Positions 17,553-29,027 of a DNA stretch of 64,000 bases are shown piece by piece. The DNA is from Xenorhabdus szentirmaii DSM 16338. Lineage in GTDB: Bacteria; Pseudomonadota; Gammaproteobacteria; Enterobacterales; Enterobacteriaceae. Both the position numbers and the translations under genes were made by a program. The stretch spans positions 285,013 through 349,012 of the forward strand of contig NZ_NIBV01000002.1 in assembly GCF_002632585.1 (NCBI RefSeq). The letters run 5' to 3'. The notes under the pieces are model-generated. The model had not been told where the DNA came from. It did not search any database and saw only the letters and a program-made list of their open reading frames with translations. Every line of letters begins with the position of its first letter. Position 1 is the first letter of the stretch.

Positions 17553-18572
17553 TCAAGGAGCGATGATAAAAGAAGTTTGATTCATTTGTTCCGTTAGCTT
17601 TTTTTGCAGCTGCGTAGCTTGTTGACGACTGTTGAATGGGCCTAACTGAACACGGTAGACATTACCAAACTGGATAATACGACCGGATACGTTAAAACGC
17701 TGGCTCAAAGATTGTTGCCACTCTTTGGCCCTTTGCTCAAGGCTGACAGCACCTACTTGTACCATATAATTTCCCGTTGGGGCTGCATTCGCGGCTGCTT
17801 TTGAATCAACGGCTGCACTTGTGGTGACAGTTGTGGTCGCCGTTGCGGCCGTTATCGGTTCAGGTGTGATCACAGACTGACTTTCTGTATGATTTCCGTT
17901 CTGTTGCGGGTCAACACTTGGCGCTTCATTTGTGCTCTGTTCAGCCATATTATCCATTACAGGAGGTTGGCTTGATGACTGGGCACTAAAACTTGGCCTG
18001 TCGGGTAATGCATAACTTCGTTTGATGATTGTTGATCCCTCCGTGCCCAGACCGGAGAGCGAACCATCGGATGAAACCAGAATGCCATCCAACTTAATTT
18101 TACTTTGTGGCATTAAGTTCAGACGCTCTGCCGCTGCACGTGATAATTCAATAATTTTGCCCGGTGCGTTGTAAGGACCGCGATCGTTGATTCTGACAAT
18201 TATCATGCGCCCGTTACTTAAATTAGTAACACGTACATAGCTCGGAATGGGAAGTGTCGGGTGAGAGGCCGTTAAAGCATAAGGGCTGGCTTGTTCACCG
18301 ATTGCAGTCAGTTTTCCATTGGTGCTTTCACCAAACCAACTTGCATAGCCAGTTTGAGTAAAGCCAGCCGGATCTTGCACAATATGATAGGTTTGCCCAT
18401 CCCGTTGATAATCCTGATTGGCGCTTGGGTGATAAGGCTCATATTGAGGCTCTGCACCCAAAACATCACGGGTTGGTACCGGTGTAAGGGAAGGGGCCTG
18501 CTTATGACCTGTTGTAGTACAGCCTGATATTAGTACTGCCACGATGCCAATGATAAGCAATTGCTGACGCAT
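17553..18572 (-). CDS. rlpA: Septal ring lytic transglycosylase lipoprotein RlpA
   Basis: 339-residue outer-membrane lipoprotein. The lipobox LISGC puts the lipidated Cys at residue 18. A double-psi barrel domain follows (GYASWFGESTNGKLTAIGE..., NDRGPYNAPGKIIELSRAAAERL), then a Ser/Thr/Ala-rich linker, then a C-terminal SPOR domain (YMVQVGAVSLEQRAKEW...YRVQLGPFNSRQQA) that binds denuded glycan at the septum. It follows rodA by 12 bases. Whether it is an active lytic enzyme varies between species. Confidence 0.95.
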   Translation of the reverse strand: MRQQLLIIGIVAVLISGCTTTGHKQAPSLTPVPTRDVLGAEPQYEPYHPSANQDYQRDGQTYHIVQDPAGFTQTGYASWFGESTNGKLTAIGEQASPYALTASHPTLPIPSYVRVTNLSNGRMIIVRINDRGPYNAPGKIIELSRAAAERLNLMPQSKIKLDGILVSSDGSLSGLGTEGSTIIKRSYALPDRPSFSAQSSSQPPVMDNMAEQSTNEAPSVDPQQNGNHTESQSVITPEPITAATATTTVTTSAAVDSKAAANAAPTGNYMVQVGAVSLEQRAKEWQQSLSQRFNVSGRIIQFGNVYRVQLGPFNSRQQATQLQKKLTEQMNQTSFIIAP

Positions 18573-18584
18573 GAAACTTCTTCC

Positions 18585-19697
18585 TCATAAACTTTTGGAC
18601 AATAATTTACGATGTGTATGTATCGACATAATAATGCCGAAACCTGCCATTAAGACAATTAATGCGGACCCCCCGTAGCTAATGAGGGGAAGGGGGACGC
18701 CAACGACTGGCAGGATACCGCTTACCATGCCAATATTTACGAAAACATAAACAAATAAAATCAATATTAACCCACCGACCATCACTCGCCCGAATGTATT
18801 TTGGGCTTTGGCAGCAATAAACAGGCCGCGCACGATGACCATTAAATAAAGCCCGAGCAGTACAAGAACGCCTATGAGCCCTAACTCCTCAGCCAAAACG
18901 GCAAATATGAAGTCGGTATGTCGTTCAGGAAGGAATTCAAGTTGTGATTGTGTCCCTTGCAGCCAACCTTTTCCAAATAACCCACCTGAGCCAATGGCAA
19001 TTTTGGATTGGATGATATGGTAGCCTTTGCCCAGAGGGTCACTTTCAGGATCAAGTAACATCATGACACGGTCACGCTGGTAGTCGTGCATCAGGAAAAA
19101 CCACAGTATAGGAATAAAACAGGCCACTAATAGGGCAGCTATGCCAATTAATCGCCAGTTCATTCCTGCCAGGAACAGAATGAACAGACCAGAAGCAGCC
19201 ACTAAAATGGATGTCCCTAAATCGGGTTGTGCAGCCACAAGCAGTGTTGGTAAAAAAGTCAGGAATAACGCTATGCCGGTATTTTTTAATGAAGGTGGAC
19301 AAAGATCGCGATTCATAAAACGGGCGACCATCAAAGGGACGGCAATTTTAGCAATTTCTGAGGGCTGAAATCGGACAACGCCCAAATCTAACCAGCGCTG
19401 GGCTCCTTTACTGATTTGCCCGAACACATCAACCAAAATAAGCAGTATGACACAGACAATATAGAGATAAGGAGCCCAACTTTCATATATGCGTGGAGGG
19501 ATCTGAGCCATGACAATCATGACTATCAGCCCCATGATAACCTGTCCTACTTTACGCTCCATCATATCGACATCTTGCCCGCTGGCACTCCACATAATGA
19601 AAAGGCTATAGGCCAGTAATGCCATCACGCACAGAAGCAGTGGAATATCTATGTGCATTCGGGTCCAAAAAGGAATTTTGGTTTGAGAATCTGTCAT
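18585..19697 (-). CDS. mrdB: Rod-shape peptidoglycan polymerase RodA (MrdB), SEDS family
   Basis: Inner-membrane SEDS glycosyltransferase that polymerises glycan strands for elongation together with PBP2. The ATG at 19697 is chosen over a TTG four codons upstream because it gives 370 residues, as in E. coli, and has a GAG ribosome element. About ten membrane segments are seen, with [50 protein letters not shown] and [13 protein letters not shown], all SEDS hallmarks. Next to mrdA, its functional partner. Confidence 0.96.
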   Translation of the reverse strand: MTDSQTKIPFWTRMHIDIPLLLCVMALLAYSLFIMWSASGQDVDMMERKVGQVIMGLIVMIVMAQIPPRIYESWAPYLYIVCVILLILVDVFGQISKGAQRWLDLGVVRFQPSEIAKIAVPLMVARFMNRDLCPPSLKNTGIALFLTFLPTLLVAAQPDLGTSILVAASGLFILFLAGMNWRLIGIAALLVACFIPILWFFLMHDYQRDRVMMLLDPESDPLGKGYHIIQSKIAIGSGGLFGKGWLQGTQSQLEFLPERHTDFIFAVLAEELGLIGVLVLLGLYLMVIVRGLFIAAKAQNTFGRVMVGGLILILFVYVFVNIGMVSGILPVVGVPLPLISYGGSALIVLMAGFGIIMSIHTHRKLLSKSL

Positions 19698-19715
19698 CGT
19701 CTTACTCAATTTAAT

Positions 19716-21617
19716 TTATGTTCTGGCAGCCGGTATTCCGGGCGTTGCTGGCGTCGCGGCAGGCTGGGCCGCTTGATTATCCCTGAGTAAAATGTGGTCC
19801 AGAATTTGACGAATAACTGTACCGACAGGTGGCCCTGAACCCCCATTTTCCAGAATGATAGAAACCGCAACAGTCGGATTATCATAAGGTGCAAAAGCAA
19901 TCATTAGCTTATGATCCCGCAAGTGTTCAGCAAGTTTGCTCGCATTATAGGTTTCATAACGGAAAACCTGAGCCGTACCTGACTTGGCGGCTGCTTTATA
20001 CCGTGTTCCGGCAAAGAACCGGCGGGCTGTACCATTGGGGGCGTTGGCAACGCCATACATTCCATCTTTGGCGATTTCCCAATAGCCGGAGTGAATATCC
20101 CCAATCGGCTCACTGACTGGCGGGTGATAGGGATGCATTTCACCGTTGACGCGCGTACTCATCAAGAAATGCGGTGTTTTCACTTCGCCATCATTGATTA
20201 ATATCATCAAGGCCTTCACCATTTGCATAGGCGTTGCAGTCCAATATCCCTGCCCGATACCTACGGAAATAGTATCTCCTTGATACCACGGTTTTTTATA
20301 GCGTTTTAGCTTCCATTCACGGGTTGGCATATTACCCGGACTTTCCTCTTTTAAGTCAATTCCGGTAAATTGACCATAGCCAAATTTTGACATCCATTCT
20401 GACAATTTATCGATACCCATGTCATAGGCGACTTGGTAGAAAAAAGTATCCGAAGATTCAACAATCGCTTTATGGACATTCAATTTTCCGTGGCCATAGC
20501 GTTTCCAGTCACGGTAACGTTGTTCAGAACCTGGTAATTGCCACCAGCCGGGATCAAATATTGTTGTATTCTTTGTGATGACATCACTGCTGAGGGCTGC
20601 GGAAGCAACAAAAGGTTTCACCGTTGATGCCGGAGGATAAGCACCTTGGGTAGCCCTGTTGATCAGGGGCCGGTTTGGGTTGTTGAGCAAGGCGCTATAA
20701 TCTTTGCTGGAAATTCCGTCGACAAAGAGGTTTGGATCGTAACTCGGGTTGGATACCATAGCCAAAACCTCCCCGGTGCGGGGATCGGTAACCACAACAC
20801 CTGCACGGCTGGTTGTCAGTATTTCTTCGATATAGGTTTGCAGTTCTAAATCGATAGATAAATAAATATCTTTACCTGCTTGTGGTGGCTGTTCATGCAA
20901 TTGCCGGATGACTTTGCCGCGATTGTTGACTTCGACCTCTTCATAACCGGGTTTGCCATGGAGAGTGGTTTCATAATAACGCTCAATACCTAATTTGCCG
21001 ATATCATGAGTCGCCGCGTAGTCTGACAAAATGCCCTCTTTATCGAGACGTTCCACATCTTTGTCATTGATTTTGGCTACATAGCCAATGACATGGGTCA
21101 ATGCTGAACCATAAGGATAATAGCGGCGTTGATAGCCTTTGATTTCCAGCCCCGGAAAACGGTACTGATTGACAGAGAATCGGGCGACCTGAACTTGTGT
21201 CAGTGATGTTTTCAACGGAATCGAAGTAAAACGGCGTGCCCGTTGACGCTCTTTTTTGAAGGCTTCAATATCTTCATCAGTCAGCCCGATAACAGAACGC
21301 AACTCTTCCAATGTCTTATCGAGATCGGCAACCTTTTGCGGCACAATTTCCAATTGATAAATCGTCCGGTTTGTTGCCAGAGGTGTACCATTGCGGTCAT
21401 AAATAATGCCCCGGCTCGGGGCTATGGGAACGAGTTTAATTCGGTTCCCGTTCGAGCGGGTTTGGTAATCTTCGTGGCGGGTGATCTGGAGGTTATAAAG
21501 GTTGGCAATCAGGATACCTGTTAAAATAATAATACCCATAAACGCCACAAGTGAGCGACGTATAAACAAGGCTGATTCAGCCGAATGATCACGAAAAGGC
21601 GTTCGTTTATTCTTCAT
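19716..21617 (-). CDS. mrdA: Penicillin-binding protein 2 (MrdA), elongation transpeptidase
   Basis: Transpeptidase of the elongasome. I prefer the ATG at 21617 (MKNKRTPFRD...), giving 633 residues like E. coli PBP2; a GTG at 21635 would add six residues and lacks a good ribosome site. An N-terminal transmembrane helix is followed by the pedestal domain (RSNGNRIKLVPIAPSRGIIYDRNG) and the catalytic domain with STVK (Ser331), SSD (388-390) and KSG (545-547). The C-terminus is Pro/Ala-rich. Confidence 0.96.
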   Translation of the reverse strand: MKNKRTPFRDHSAESALFIRRSLVAFMGIIILTGILIANLYNLQITRHEDYQTRSNGNRIKLVPIAPSRGIIYDRNGTPLATNRTIYQLEIVPQKVADLDKTLEELRSVIGLTDEDIEAFKKERQRARRFTSIPLKTSLTQVQVARFSVNQYRFPGLEIKGYQRRYYPYGSALTHVIGYVAKINDKDVERLDKEGILSDYAATHDIGKLGIERYYETTLHGKPGYEEVEVNNRGKVIRQLHEQPPQAGKDIYLSIDLELQTYIEEILTTSRAGVVVTDPRTGEVLAMVSNPSYDPNLFVDGISSKDYSALLNNPNRPLINRATQGAYPPASTVKPFVASAALSSDVITKNTTIFDPGWWQLPGSEQRYRDWKRYGHGKLNVHKAIVESSDTFFYQVAYDMGIDKLSEWMSKFGYGQFTGIDLKEESPGNMPTREWKLKRYKKPWYQGDTISVGIGQGYWTATPMQMVKALMILINDGEVKTPHFLMSTRVNGEMHPYHPPVSEPIGDIHSGYWEIAKDGMYGVANAPNGTARRFFAGTRYKAAAKSGTAQVFRYETYNASKLAEHLRDHKLMIAFAPYDNPTVAVSIILENGGSGPPVGTVIRQILDHILLRDNQAAQPAATPATPGIPAART

Positions 21618-21655
21618 CCCATTGCCAGAATTCACGGTGATAGATTACCCTAGAT

Positions 21656-22126
21656 TTATTCCCGGTGATAAGGGTGGTTAGTCGTTATGCTCCACGCTCG
21701 ATAAAGGCTCTCTGCAACCAAAACACGAACAAGAGGATGTGGCATAGTCAGAGGAGAAAGCGACCAGCTTTGTTCTGCTGCGGCTTTACAGGCAGGTGCC
21801 AGGCCTTCAGGGCCGCCAATCAGCAAGCTGACATTTCTGCCATCTAATTTCCATCGTTCAAGTTGTTGTGCTAATTGCGGCGTATCCCAGCGAGAGCCCG
21901 GAATATCCAGCGTGACAATGCGGTTGCCTTTTCCAACGGCAGCAAGCATTTGTTCGCCTTCTTTTTCTAAAATACGTTTGATATCAGCATTCTTACCTCG
22001 TTTTCCGGCTGGAATTTCAATCAGCTCAAAAGGCATATCCTTGGGAAAACGATTTAAATAATCAGTGAAGCCGGTCTGAACCCAGTCCGGCATTTTTGTT
22101 CCTACAGCGACCAATTGTAGCTTCAA
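21656..22126 (-). CDS. rlmH: 23S rRNA (pseudouridine1915-N3)-methyltransferase RlmH
   Basis: SPOUT-class methyltransferase that modifies pseudouridine 1915 of 23S rRNA. I place the start at a TTG at 22126, giving 156 residues beginning [12 protein letters not shown] as in E. coli; the upstream TTG at 22132 directly abuts the GGAG element, while 22126 is spaced correctly. The knotted SAM site LLIGGPEGL and the ending [15 protein letters not shown] are family hallmarks. It begins three bases after the rsfS stop codon. Confidence 0.95.
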   Translation of the reverse strand: MKLQLVAVGTKMPDWVQTGFTDYLNRFPKDMPFELIEIPAGKRGKNADIKRILEKEGEQMLAAVGKGNRIVTLDIPGSRWDTPQLAQQLERWKLDGRNVSLLIGGPEGLAPACKAAAEQSWSLSPLTMPHPLVRVLVAESLYRAWSITTNHPYHRE

Positions 22127-22128
22127 AC

Positions 22129-22446
22129 TCAACTCCAGAGTTTTTCTAATTCGTACATGCGGCGGCTGTCTTCCTGCATCACATGAATCATGATTTCCCC
22201 AAGATCCACAACTATCCAGTCTGAAATACCTTGTCCTTCAACACCTAAAGGCATAATGCCTACTTCGCGGCAATCATCAATCAAATTATCTGCCACAGAC
22301 ATCAGGTGGCGGCTTGATGTTCCGGTACAGATAACCATGCAATCAGTTATGCTGGATTTTCCGCGAACGTCTATAGAAACAATATCCTGTGCTTTGGAAT
22401 CTTCAAGTTTATCAATAACAAATTGTTGTAGTTCTGTGCCTTGCAA
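22129..22446 (-). CDS. rsfS: Ribosomal silencing factor RsfS
   Basis: 105-residue protein that binds ribosomal protein L14 (uL14) and blocks subunit joining in poor conditions. The TTG at 22446 is preferred ([10 protein letters not shown], like E. coli MQGKALQDFV), because AAAGG lies 8 bases before it, whereas the GTG at 22455 would overlap that ribosome site. The conserved core [19 protein letters not shown]...GVEGQ...DWIVVDLG is intact. cobC, which separates rsfS from nadD in E. coli, is absent here. Confidence 0.93.
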   Translation of the reverse strand: MQGTELQQFVIDKLEDSKAQDIVSIDVRGKSSITDCMVICTGTSSRHLMSVADNLIDDCREVGIMPLGVEGQGISDWIVVDLGEIMIHVMQEDSRRMYELEKLWS

Positions 22447-22550
22447 AAGGATCACCTTTATTTCATAAAAATGGGATAAGTAACGCAGAATAATAACATG
22501 CCAATCTCAGTAATAGTAAACAACTTAACGACAAACCACGCATGTTCCCC

Positions 22551-23249
22551 TTACTGTCGATAAAGTCCCTGTGAATCAATATAATCTTGTATTGATGGCG
22601 GGAGCAGATCATTACAGCTTAGACCCTGCTGTTGACGTAGGCGAATCTCTGTTGCTGAGATATTTAATAATGGAGTGGCCGCTAAATAAATATAACCGTG
22701 TGGTTTTTGGCTCAATAGATTTGGCGTATCAATTTGGTGTTGTTCAAGCCACTGCTGCATTTCTGGTGTTGAAAGCTTGCTTTCATAGCCCGGACGGGAA
22801 CAAACCAGCAAATGGCAATTATCAAGCAGTTTTTCCCATTTATACCAGGTATGGATAGTTTGTAATGAATCCTGACCGATAATGAAGGCCAATGGGCATT
22901 GTTCTCCCAACTCCTGCCGGAAGGATTTCAAGGTGTCTATCGTATAAGAGGGGGTTTGACGGTCTAATTCTCGCCTGTCCACGGTAAAAAGAGGTTTGTC
23001 CTGAATCGCCAGATGAACCATTTCCAAACGTTGCCGGGCAGTGGCTTCAGGTTGAGGGCGATGGGGCGGAACGTGATTGGGTAATAAAATAACCTGTTTT
23101 AGCCCGACTTGTTGCGCCAATACTTCTACCGGGCGTAAATGACCATAATGAATAGGATCAAATGTGCCGCCGAACAGTGCCTGAATAACGGGTAAATTGT
23201 TGTCGGTTGTTGGCTTAAGAGGTGTGATTGGGTCGAGATTATCAGTCAT
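22551..23249 (-). CDS. nadD: Nicotinate-nucleotide adenylyltransferase NadD
   Basis: Enzyme of NAD synthesis that converts nicotinate mononucleotide and ATP to deamido-NAD. 232 residues; the nucleotidyltransferase signature [12 protein letters not shown] (residues 27-38) and the ISATEIR motif near the C-terminus are present. An N-terminal extension of about 20 residues precedes the usual start. The ATG overlaps the end of holA by 8 bases. Confidence 0.95.
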   Translation of the reverse strand: MTDNLDPITPLKPTTDNNLPVIQALFGGTFDPIHYGHLRPVEVLAQQVGLKQVILLPNHVPPHRPQPEATARQRLEMVHLAIQDKPLFTVDRRELDRQTPSYTIDTLKSFRQELGEQCPLAFIIGQDSLQTIHTWYKWEKLLDNCHLLVCSRPGYESKLSTPEMQQWLEQHQIDTPNLLSQKPHGYIYLAATPLLNISATEIRLRQQQGLSCNDLLPPSIQDYIDSQGLYRQ

Positions 23250-24273
23250 TCAAGAAACTCCCTGGTAATTGTTTTCCACATAGCAGCATGGAAAGCGTTT
23301 CCAGATCAGCCCAAATGGATTGGCTATAATCCTGTTTGACACGCAGTTCCATCTGGGTCAGTAAGTGTATGGCAGATTGCAGTTCTTGCTGTGAAATACG
23401 CTGTAATGCCGCAGTTAACAAAGGCCTGCGATTTTGCCAGATTTTGTGCTGATCAAACGACGTCTTCAAGGGCACGGTTTTTCCTCGGCGTTTAATGATC
23501 AGAAGTAGCATCAGTTCTCGCTGCACAGTACGAAGTAAAATAACCGGTTCACTCTCTTCTTGCCGAAGCTGCTTAAGTATATGCCATGCTCGTTTTATTT
23601 TGCCTGCCAGCAGGGCATCAACCCAATGGTAGGGGGAAAAATGAGCGGCATCATTCACCGCCTCTTCAACACGAGGAAGTGTCAGCCGGCTATCGGGGTA
23701 GAGCAAAGAAAGGCGTTCCAATGCCTGAGACAGAGCCAGTAAATTTCCTTCATAGCAATAGCACAGAAGCTGGTTGGCCTCATTTTCCAGAGACAGCCCC
23801 ATATTTTTGGCACGCTGTGAAACCCATTGCGGCAGGCGACTTTGTTCTGGGGCCAAGCAACTGACATAGACGCCATTTTTGCCGAAAGCCTGAAACCACG
23901 GGCTATTTTCCTGCGCTTTTGTCAGTTTGTGCCCGCGTAATACCAGCAAGATATCCGGATGCAATAACTCTGATAGCTTGGTCAACCGTTCAGCGATGGC
24001 GGCATTGGGGCCATTTTCTGGAAGTAGAAGAATGAGTAACTGGCGACTGGCAAACAAGCTGAGTGATTGGCATAAACTGAAAATTTCATCCCAATCAGTA
24101 TGGTTGTCCAGTGCGAAAGTAAAATGCTCCAAAAAACCGTGTTGTTCAGCCACCTTGCGAATGTTGTCTTGGCTTTCTTGTAAAAGCAAAGGCTCATTGC
24201 CCCAGAGCAAGTAGCTGTTTCGCAGCCCTTCATTGAGCTGCGAGAGGAGTTGTTCAGGATAAAGTCGAATCAT
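23242..24273 (-). CDS. holA: DNA polymerase III delta subunit HolA
   Basis: 343-residue clamp-loader subunit that opens the beta sliding clamp. The N-terminal [30 protein letters not shown] and the central [20 protein letters not shown] match the delta family, and the length equals that of E. coli HolA. It overlaps lptE by 4 bases and nadD by 8, so the three are translationally coupled. Confidence 0.95.
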   Translation of the reverse strand: MIRLYPEQLLSQLNEGLRNSYLLWGNEPLLLQESQDNIRKVAEQHGFLEHFTFALDNHTDWDEIFSLCQSLSLFASRQLLILLLPENGPNAAIAERLTKLSELLHPDILLVLRGHKLTKAQENSPWFQAFGKNGVYVSCLAPEQSRLPQWVSQRAKNMGLSLENEANQLLCYCYEGNLLALSQALERLSLLYPDSRLTLPRVEEAVNDAAHFSPYHWVDALLAGKIKRAWHILKQLRQEESEPVILLRTVQRELMLLLIIKRRGKTVPLKTSFDQHKIWQNRRPLLTAALQRISQQELQSAIHLLTQMELRVKQDYSQSIWADLETLSMLLCGKQLPGSFLND

Positions 24274-24830
24274 TGTTTCAATGTAGTCGCAGTTTTCTGT
24301 TTTTCTTCCGCTTTCAGAAGTTCTGCACTATGAATAGTCAACAGTTGACGTATAAGTTGATGGGCTATTTGCTCACGCATCTCCTGTTTGACGAGTTCAT
24401 TTTCTGCATCTTTTGCCAATGTTTCCAAAGGGTTATCGAAGAAAGAGCGATCAACCCTTGCCCGCAGTGGATAGATACTGCCGTCAGGCATCAGAACCTG
24501 AGCATCAACGTTCAGCACTAATTGGCGCTCTGCGGCTTTACCATCCTGAAAAACGGAGACTGTTTCTTTGTTTTCACTGTCCCCCATAAGTTTCAGGATA
24601 GGTACTGAAGCATCACCGTGATCAATAATAGTGACATTATTCAGGCGAAGCTGTTGACGCATTGCCCGTGCCAGCGGCCCGTAGGGGTCACCTGAGCTCA
24701 GTTGCAATATTTGCAGCTCTTTGGGTATTTGTGTTGTACCTCGGAGATGAAAGCCGCAGCCGGCGGTGACTAGCACCGCCAAACCGAGTAACAACGTGAT
24801 AATACGATGTCGCAGATTATTTTCTACCAC
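24270..24830 (-). CDS. lptE: LPS-assembly lipoprotein LptE
   Basis: 186-residue outer-membrane lipoprotein that plugs the LptD barrel and helps insert lipopolysaccharide. The lipobox VTAGC sets the lipidated Cys at residue 25. The start is a GTG at 24830, with a strong AGGAGG ribosome site 8 bases upstream; no ATG is available before the signal. [32 protein letters not shown] and [12 protein letters not shown] follow the family pattern. It is 18 bases after leuS. Confidence 0.93.
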   Translation of the reverse strand: MVENNLRHRIITLLLGLAVLVTAGCGFHLRGTTQIPKELQILQLSSGDPYGPLARAMRQQLRLNNVTIIDHGDASVPILKLMGDSENKETVSVFQDGKAAERQLVLNVDAQVLMPDGSIYPLRARVDRSFFDNPLETLAKDAENELVKQEMREQIAHQLIRQLLTIHSAELLKAEEKQKTATTLKQ

Positions 24831-24848
24831 AAACAGGGCCTCCTGTTA

Positions 24849-27431
24849 TCAGCCAACAACCAGGTTCAACAACTTACCCGGAACATAGATGACTTTGCGA
24901 ATACTGACACCTTCAAGATATTTGGATACACCGTATTCCTGTGTTGCCATTTCCTGAACATGTTCTTTTGTTGCATCTGCCGGTACAGTAATACGGCCAC
25001 GAACTTTACCGTTGATCTGGATGATGACCAGTTTAGTATCATCAACCATTGCCTGTTCATCTGCTTCTGGCCATGCTGCAATATCAATGTCATTGCTATT
25101 GCCAAGCGCCTTCCACATAACGACACAAACGTGCGGCGTGATAGGGGAAAGCATGCGAACAATCGCAGTCAGCGCTTCTTGCATTAGGGCGCGATCTTGC
25201 TCAGTCTCCTGCGGAGAGCGAGTCAATTTGTTCATCAGCTCCATGATTGCAGCAACAGCGGTATTGAATGCCTGACGCCGGCCAATATCATCGGTGACTT
25301 TTGCGATGGTTTTGTGCAGATCACGGCGCAGATCTTTTTGTTCAGCCGTCAATTTGCTGACATCCAGCGGCTGGGTTGCCCCTTTGCCGCTGTGCTCATA
25401 AACCAGACGCCATACACGCTTCAGGAAGCGGTTAGCACCTTCAACGCCAGATTCCTGCCATTCCAGAGTCAGCTCTGGCGGCGCCGCAAACATCATGAAC
25501 AAACGGACAGTATCAGCGCCGTACTTATCGACCATAACTTGTGGATCGATACCATTATTCTTCGATTTGGACATCTTGCTCATGCCGGTATAAACCAGTT
25601 CATGGCCTTCTTGGTCCGTTGCTTTCACGATGCGGCCTTTGTCATCACGCTCAACTGTGACGTCAGCCGGGGAAACCCAGACTTTTTCGCCACTGTTGCC
25701 GGTGTAATAGAACGCATCAGCCAGAACCATACCCTGGCACAGCAGATGTTTAGCCGGTTCATCTGAGTTGACCATGCCGGCATCGCGCATCAGTTTATGG
25801 AAGAAACGGAAATACATCAGGTGCATTATCGCATGTTCAATACCACCGATGTATTGATCTACTGGCAGCCAATAGTTGGCCGCAGCCGGGTCCAGCATGC
25901 CTTTATCATAATCAGGGCAAGTATAGCGTGCGTAATACCAGGAAGATTCCATGAAAGTATCAAAGGTATCTGTTTCAAACCGTGCCGGCTGACCATTGAT
26001 CGTGGTTTTCGCCCACTCCGGATCAGCTTTGATTGGGCTGGTAATGCCATCCATCACAACATCTTCAGGCAGAACAACCGGCAGCTGATCTTCTGGCACT
26101 GGAACGACAGTGCCGTCTTCCAGTGTTGCCATCGGAATTGGCGCTCCCCAATAACGTTGGCGGGAAACCCCCCAGTCACGCAGGCGGTAATTGACTTTGC
26201 GCTGGCCTACCCCCATTGAAACCAATTTATCAGCAATGGCATTGAAACCTTCTTCATTGCTCAATCCATCGAATTCACCGGAGTTGCACAGGGCATTTTT
26301 GTCTGTCAGTGCGGCTTCTTGAATGTTTGGTTCATTACCGTCATTATCCAGAATCACGGCTTTCATCGGCAGGTTATATTTGGTCGCGAATTCCCAGTCA
26401 CGTTGATCGTGTGCAGGAACAGCCATTACCGCACCAGTGCCGTATTCCATCAGAACAAAGTTAGCAACCCAGATAGCGATTTTTTCATTGGTCAATGGAT
26501 GAATCACGAACATGCCCGTTGACATGCCTTTTTTCTCCATTGTCGCCATATCAGCTTCAGCAACTTTGGTATTGCGACATTCATTAATGAACTCGGCCAA
26601 TGCCGGATTGTTTTCAGTCGCTTGCTTAGCCAGAGGATGGCCCGCTGCTACAGCAACATAGGTTGCCCCCATGAAAGTGTCTGGGCGAGTTGTGTAAACA
26701 GTGAGTTTTTCTTGACTGTCAGCAACATTAAACGTGATTTCAACACCTTCAGAACGGCCTATCCAGTTGCGCTGCATGATCTTGACCTGCTCAGGCCAAT
26801 CTTCCAGCTTGTCCAGATCGTTTAGCAGTTCTTCTGCGTAAGCGGTAATTTTGATGAACCACTGAGGGATCTCTTTACGCTCAACCTGAGTATCACAACG
26901 CCAGCAGCAACCATCAATAACCTGCTCATTTGCCAGAACGGTCAGATCATGTGGACACCAGTTAACCGCAGAGGTTTTTTTGTATACAAGACCTTTTTCG
27001 TACAATTTAGTGAAGAACCACTGTTCCCAGCGATAGTATTCTGGTGTACAGGTTGTGACTTCACGATCCCAGTCATAGCCGAAGCCCAGCATTTTCAACT
27101 GGTTTTTCATGTACTCGATATTGGAATAAGTCCAAGGCGCTGGAGCGGTATTATTTTTTATCGCAGCACCTTCTGCTGGCAGGCCGAATGCATCCCAACC
27201 GATAGGTTGCAGCACATTTTTACCCAGCATACGCTGATAACGGGAAATTACATCACCAATAGTGTAGTTACGGACATGACCCATGTGTAGTCGGCCAGAA
27301 GGATAAGGCAGCATGGACAGGCAGTAATATTTTTCTTTACTGTTGTCTTCTGTCACTTTAAACGTTTGCTTCTCTTGCCAATGAAGCTGGACTTGTTGCT
27401 CTATGTCTTCTGGACGATATTGTTCTTGCAT
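24849..27431 (-). CDS. leuS: Leucyl-tRNA synthetase LeuS
   Basis: Class I aminoacyl-tRNA synthetase charging tRNA-Leu. The start at 27431 ([11 protein letters not shown]) is chosen over an upstream extension because it gives 860 residues, the same as E. coli, with AGGATC upstream. It has HMGHVRNY (HIGH motif), the CP1 editing domain with [12 protein letters not shown], a zinc-type segment WCP...CCWRC, and [11 protein letters not shown] (KMSKS motif), then the anticodon-binding domain and the C-terminal [17 protein letters not shown]. Confidence 0.97.
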   Translation of the reverse strand: MQEQYRPEDIEQQVQLHWQEKQTFKVTEDNSKEKYYCLSMLPYPSGRLHMGHVRNYTIGDVISRYQRMLGKNVLQPIGWDAFGLPAEGAAIKNNTAPAPWTYSNIEYMKNQLKMLGFGYDWDREVTTCTPEYYRWEQWFFTKLYEKGLVYKKTSAVNWCPHDLTVLANEQVIDGCCWRCDTQVERKEIPQWFIKITAYAEELLNDLDKLEDWPEQVKIMQRNWIGRSEGVEITFNVADSQEKLTVYTTRPDTFMGATYVAVAAGHPLAKQATENNPALAEFINECRNTKVAEADMATMEKKGMSTGMFVIHPLTNEKIAIWVANFVLMEYGTGAVMAVPAHDQRDWEFATKYNLPMKAVILDNDGNEPNIQEAALTDKNALCNSGEFDGLSNEEGFNAIADKLVSMGVGQRKVNYRLRDWGVSRQRYWGAPIPMATLEDGTVVPVPEDQLPVVLPEDVVMDGITSPIKADPEWAKTTINGQPARFETDTFDTFMESSWYYARYTCPDYDKGMLDPAAANYWLPVDQYIGGIEHAIMHLMYFRFFHKLMRDAGMVNSDEPAKHLLCQGMVLADAFYYTGNSGEKVWVSPADVTVERDDKGRIVKATDQEGHELVYTGMSKMSKSKNNGIDPQVMVDKYGADTVRLFMMFAAPPELTLEWQESGVEGANRFLKRVWRLVYEHSGKGATQPLDVSKLTAEQKDLRRDLHKTIAKVTDDIGRRQAFNTAVAAIMELMNKLTRSPQETEQDRALMQEALTAIVRMLSPITPHVCVVMWKALGNSNDIDIAAWPEADEQAMVDDTKLVIIQINGKVRGRITVPADATKEHVQEMATQEYGVSKYLEGVSIRKVIYVPGKLLNLVVG

Positions 27432-27589
27432 GGCACCGATGATCCTATGGTGAAATAAAGCTACGCCTTTAGCGAGCATGGTTGTTTATGAAATCTAAGA
27501 CTCCATAGCATAGCTGATAAGGGACAGGCGCAACAACTCTTGTTAAAGCCGGAATGCTGAAAATTATCTATTTTTGGGGAAATTCAAGG

Positions 27590-27617
27590 TCGGCGGCTGC
27601 GTAGCCATCCGCCGACG
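27590..27617 (-). terminator. Hairpin after gltL
   Basis: An 8-bp GC-rich stem (gtcggcgg / ccgccgac) lies just beyond the gltL stop codon at 27625. The minus-strand tail is CTTGAATTT, so the U-run is poor. It probably marks the end of the glt transcript. Confidence 0.55.
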
Positions 27618-27624
27618 AAGAGGA

Positions 27625-28350
27625 TCAGTGCAAAATTTTTGCCAGAAAATCCCGGGCACGTTCTGATTTTGGATTAGCGAAGAAATCTTCCTTTTTACTG
27701 TCTTCGACAATTTTTCCTTCATCCATGAAAATAACCCGATGTGCTACTTTTTTGGCAAAGCCCATTTCATGGGTAACCACCATCATGGTCATGCCTTCCT
27801 TTGCCAGTTCAACCATCACGTCCAGCACTTCATTAATCATTTCAGGATCGAGTGCAGAAGTTGGTTCATCAAATAGCATGGCAATGGGGTCCATGCAAAG
27901 TGCGCGGGCTATGGCAACACGTTGTTGCTGACCACCAGAAAGTTGGGCCGGGAATTTATTGGCATGACTGGCTAATCCAACACGCTCCAGCAGCTTCAGC
28001 CCTTTTTCTGTGGCGGCTTTTTTATCCCGGTTCAATACCTTTACTTGTGCCAGTGTCAGGTTTTCAATGATAGAAAGGTGAGGAAACAGTTCAAAATGCT
28101 GGAATACCATTCCTACTTTAGAACGTAATTGTGCCAGATTTGTTCTTTTATCATTAACTTGTGTTCCGTTTACCAGAATTTCACCTTGTTGAACAGGTTC
28201 AAGTCCGTTGACCGTTTTTATCAGCGTGGATTTTCCAGAACCAGAAGGCCCACAGACGACGACTACTTCGCCTTTTTTGACGTCAGTCGAACAATCAGTC
28301 AAAACCTGAAATTGGCCATACCACTTGGATACATTTTTCAGGGAAATCAT
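27625..28350 (-). CDS. gltL: Glutamate/aspartate ABC importer ATP-binding protein GltL
   Basis: 241-residue ATPase of the polar amino acid importer. The ATG at 28350 is the start ([12 protein letters not shown]), with AAGGAC upstream; a TTG just before it is not needed. Walker A is [10 protein letters not shown], the signature [15 protein letters not shown], Walker [15 protein letters not shown] and the switch VVTHEMGFA. It overlaps gltK by one base (TGATG) and is almost identical to E. coli GltL. Confidence 0.96.
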   Translation of the reverse strand: MISLKNVSKWYGQFQVLTDCSTDVKKGEVVVVCGPSGSGKSTLIKTVNGLEPVQQGEILVNGTQVNDKRTNLAQLRSKVGMVFQHFELFPHLSIIENLTLAQVKVLNRDKKAATEKGLKLLERVGLASHANKFPAQLSGGQQQRVAIARALCMDPIAMLFDEPTSALDPEMINEVLDVMVELAKEGMTMMVVTHEMGFAKKVAHRVIFMDEGKIVEDSKKEDFFANPKSERARDFLAKILH

Positions 28351-29024
28351 CAAACAGTCCTTTTCTTTAAGTAGTTAACCAGCATAGACGCGGAGAAACT
28401 AATCACAAAATAAACCAACCCGGCAAACAGAACCATCTCAATCTGAGTACCGTCTCGTTCACCAATATTTGTCGCTGTACGGAAAAAATCCGCCAGACTC
28501 AGCACATATACCAAAGAAGTATCTTGGAATAATACAATGCCTTGCGTTAATAGTAATGGGATCATTGCCCTGAATGCCTGTGGCAAAATAACCAGACGCA
28601 TGCTTTGCATATTCGTCATCCCCAGCGCCAAAGCCGCTGATGATTGACCACGGGAAATACTCTGGATACCAGCCCGGATAATCTCGGAATAATAAGCCGC
28701 TTCAAAGAGCGAAAACGCTACCATCGCGGAAATCAAACGGATATCGGTTTTTGGTGATATACCTAGAACATTTTGCAATAAGTTAGGCACTATTAGATAG
28801 AACCATAACAGAACCATCACCAGAGGAATTGAGCGGAAAAGGTTAACATACAAGGCTGCAAACCAGCTCAATGCCTTGACGGATGAGAGGCGCATCATTG
28901 CCAGGATCGTGCCCCAGACGATACCGACGATAATGGCGATGCCGGTAATTTTAAGCGTGATTACCAACCCGTTCAGAAGGAAGGGCAGGCTGGGTATGAT
29001 AGAACTCCAGTCAAACTGATACAT
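28350..29024 (-). CDS. gltK: Glutamate/aspartate ABC importer permease GltK
   Basis: 224-residue inner-membrane permease with about five helices and the HisMQ-type EAA loop ([24 protein letters not shown]), which docks the ATPase. [18 protein letters not shown] is also typical of GltK. It lies three bases after gltJ, the partner permease. Confidence 0.95.
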   Translation of the reverse strand: MYQFDWSSIIPSLPFLLNGLVITLKITGIAIIVGIVWGTILAMMRLSSVKALSWFAALYVNLFRSIPLVMVLLWFYLIVPNLLQNVLGISPKTDIRLISAMVAFSLFEAAYYSEIIRAGIQSISRGQSSAALALGMTNMQSMRLVILPQAFRAMIPLLLTQGIVLFQDTSLVYVLSLADFFRTATNIGERDGTQIEMVLFAGLVYFVISFSASMLVNYLKKRTV

Positions 29025-29027
29025 TTC

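Noticed and set aside
27432..27479. Longer start for leuS (16 extra codons)
   Set aside because: E. coli LeuS begins MQEQYRPE; the ATG at 27431 gives exactly the family length.
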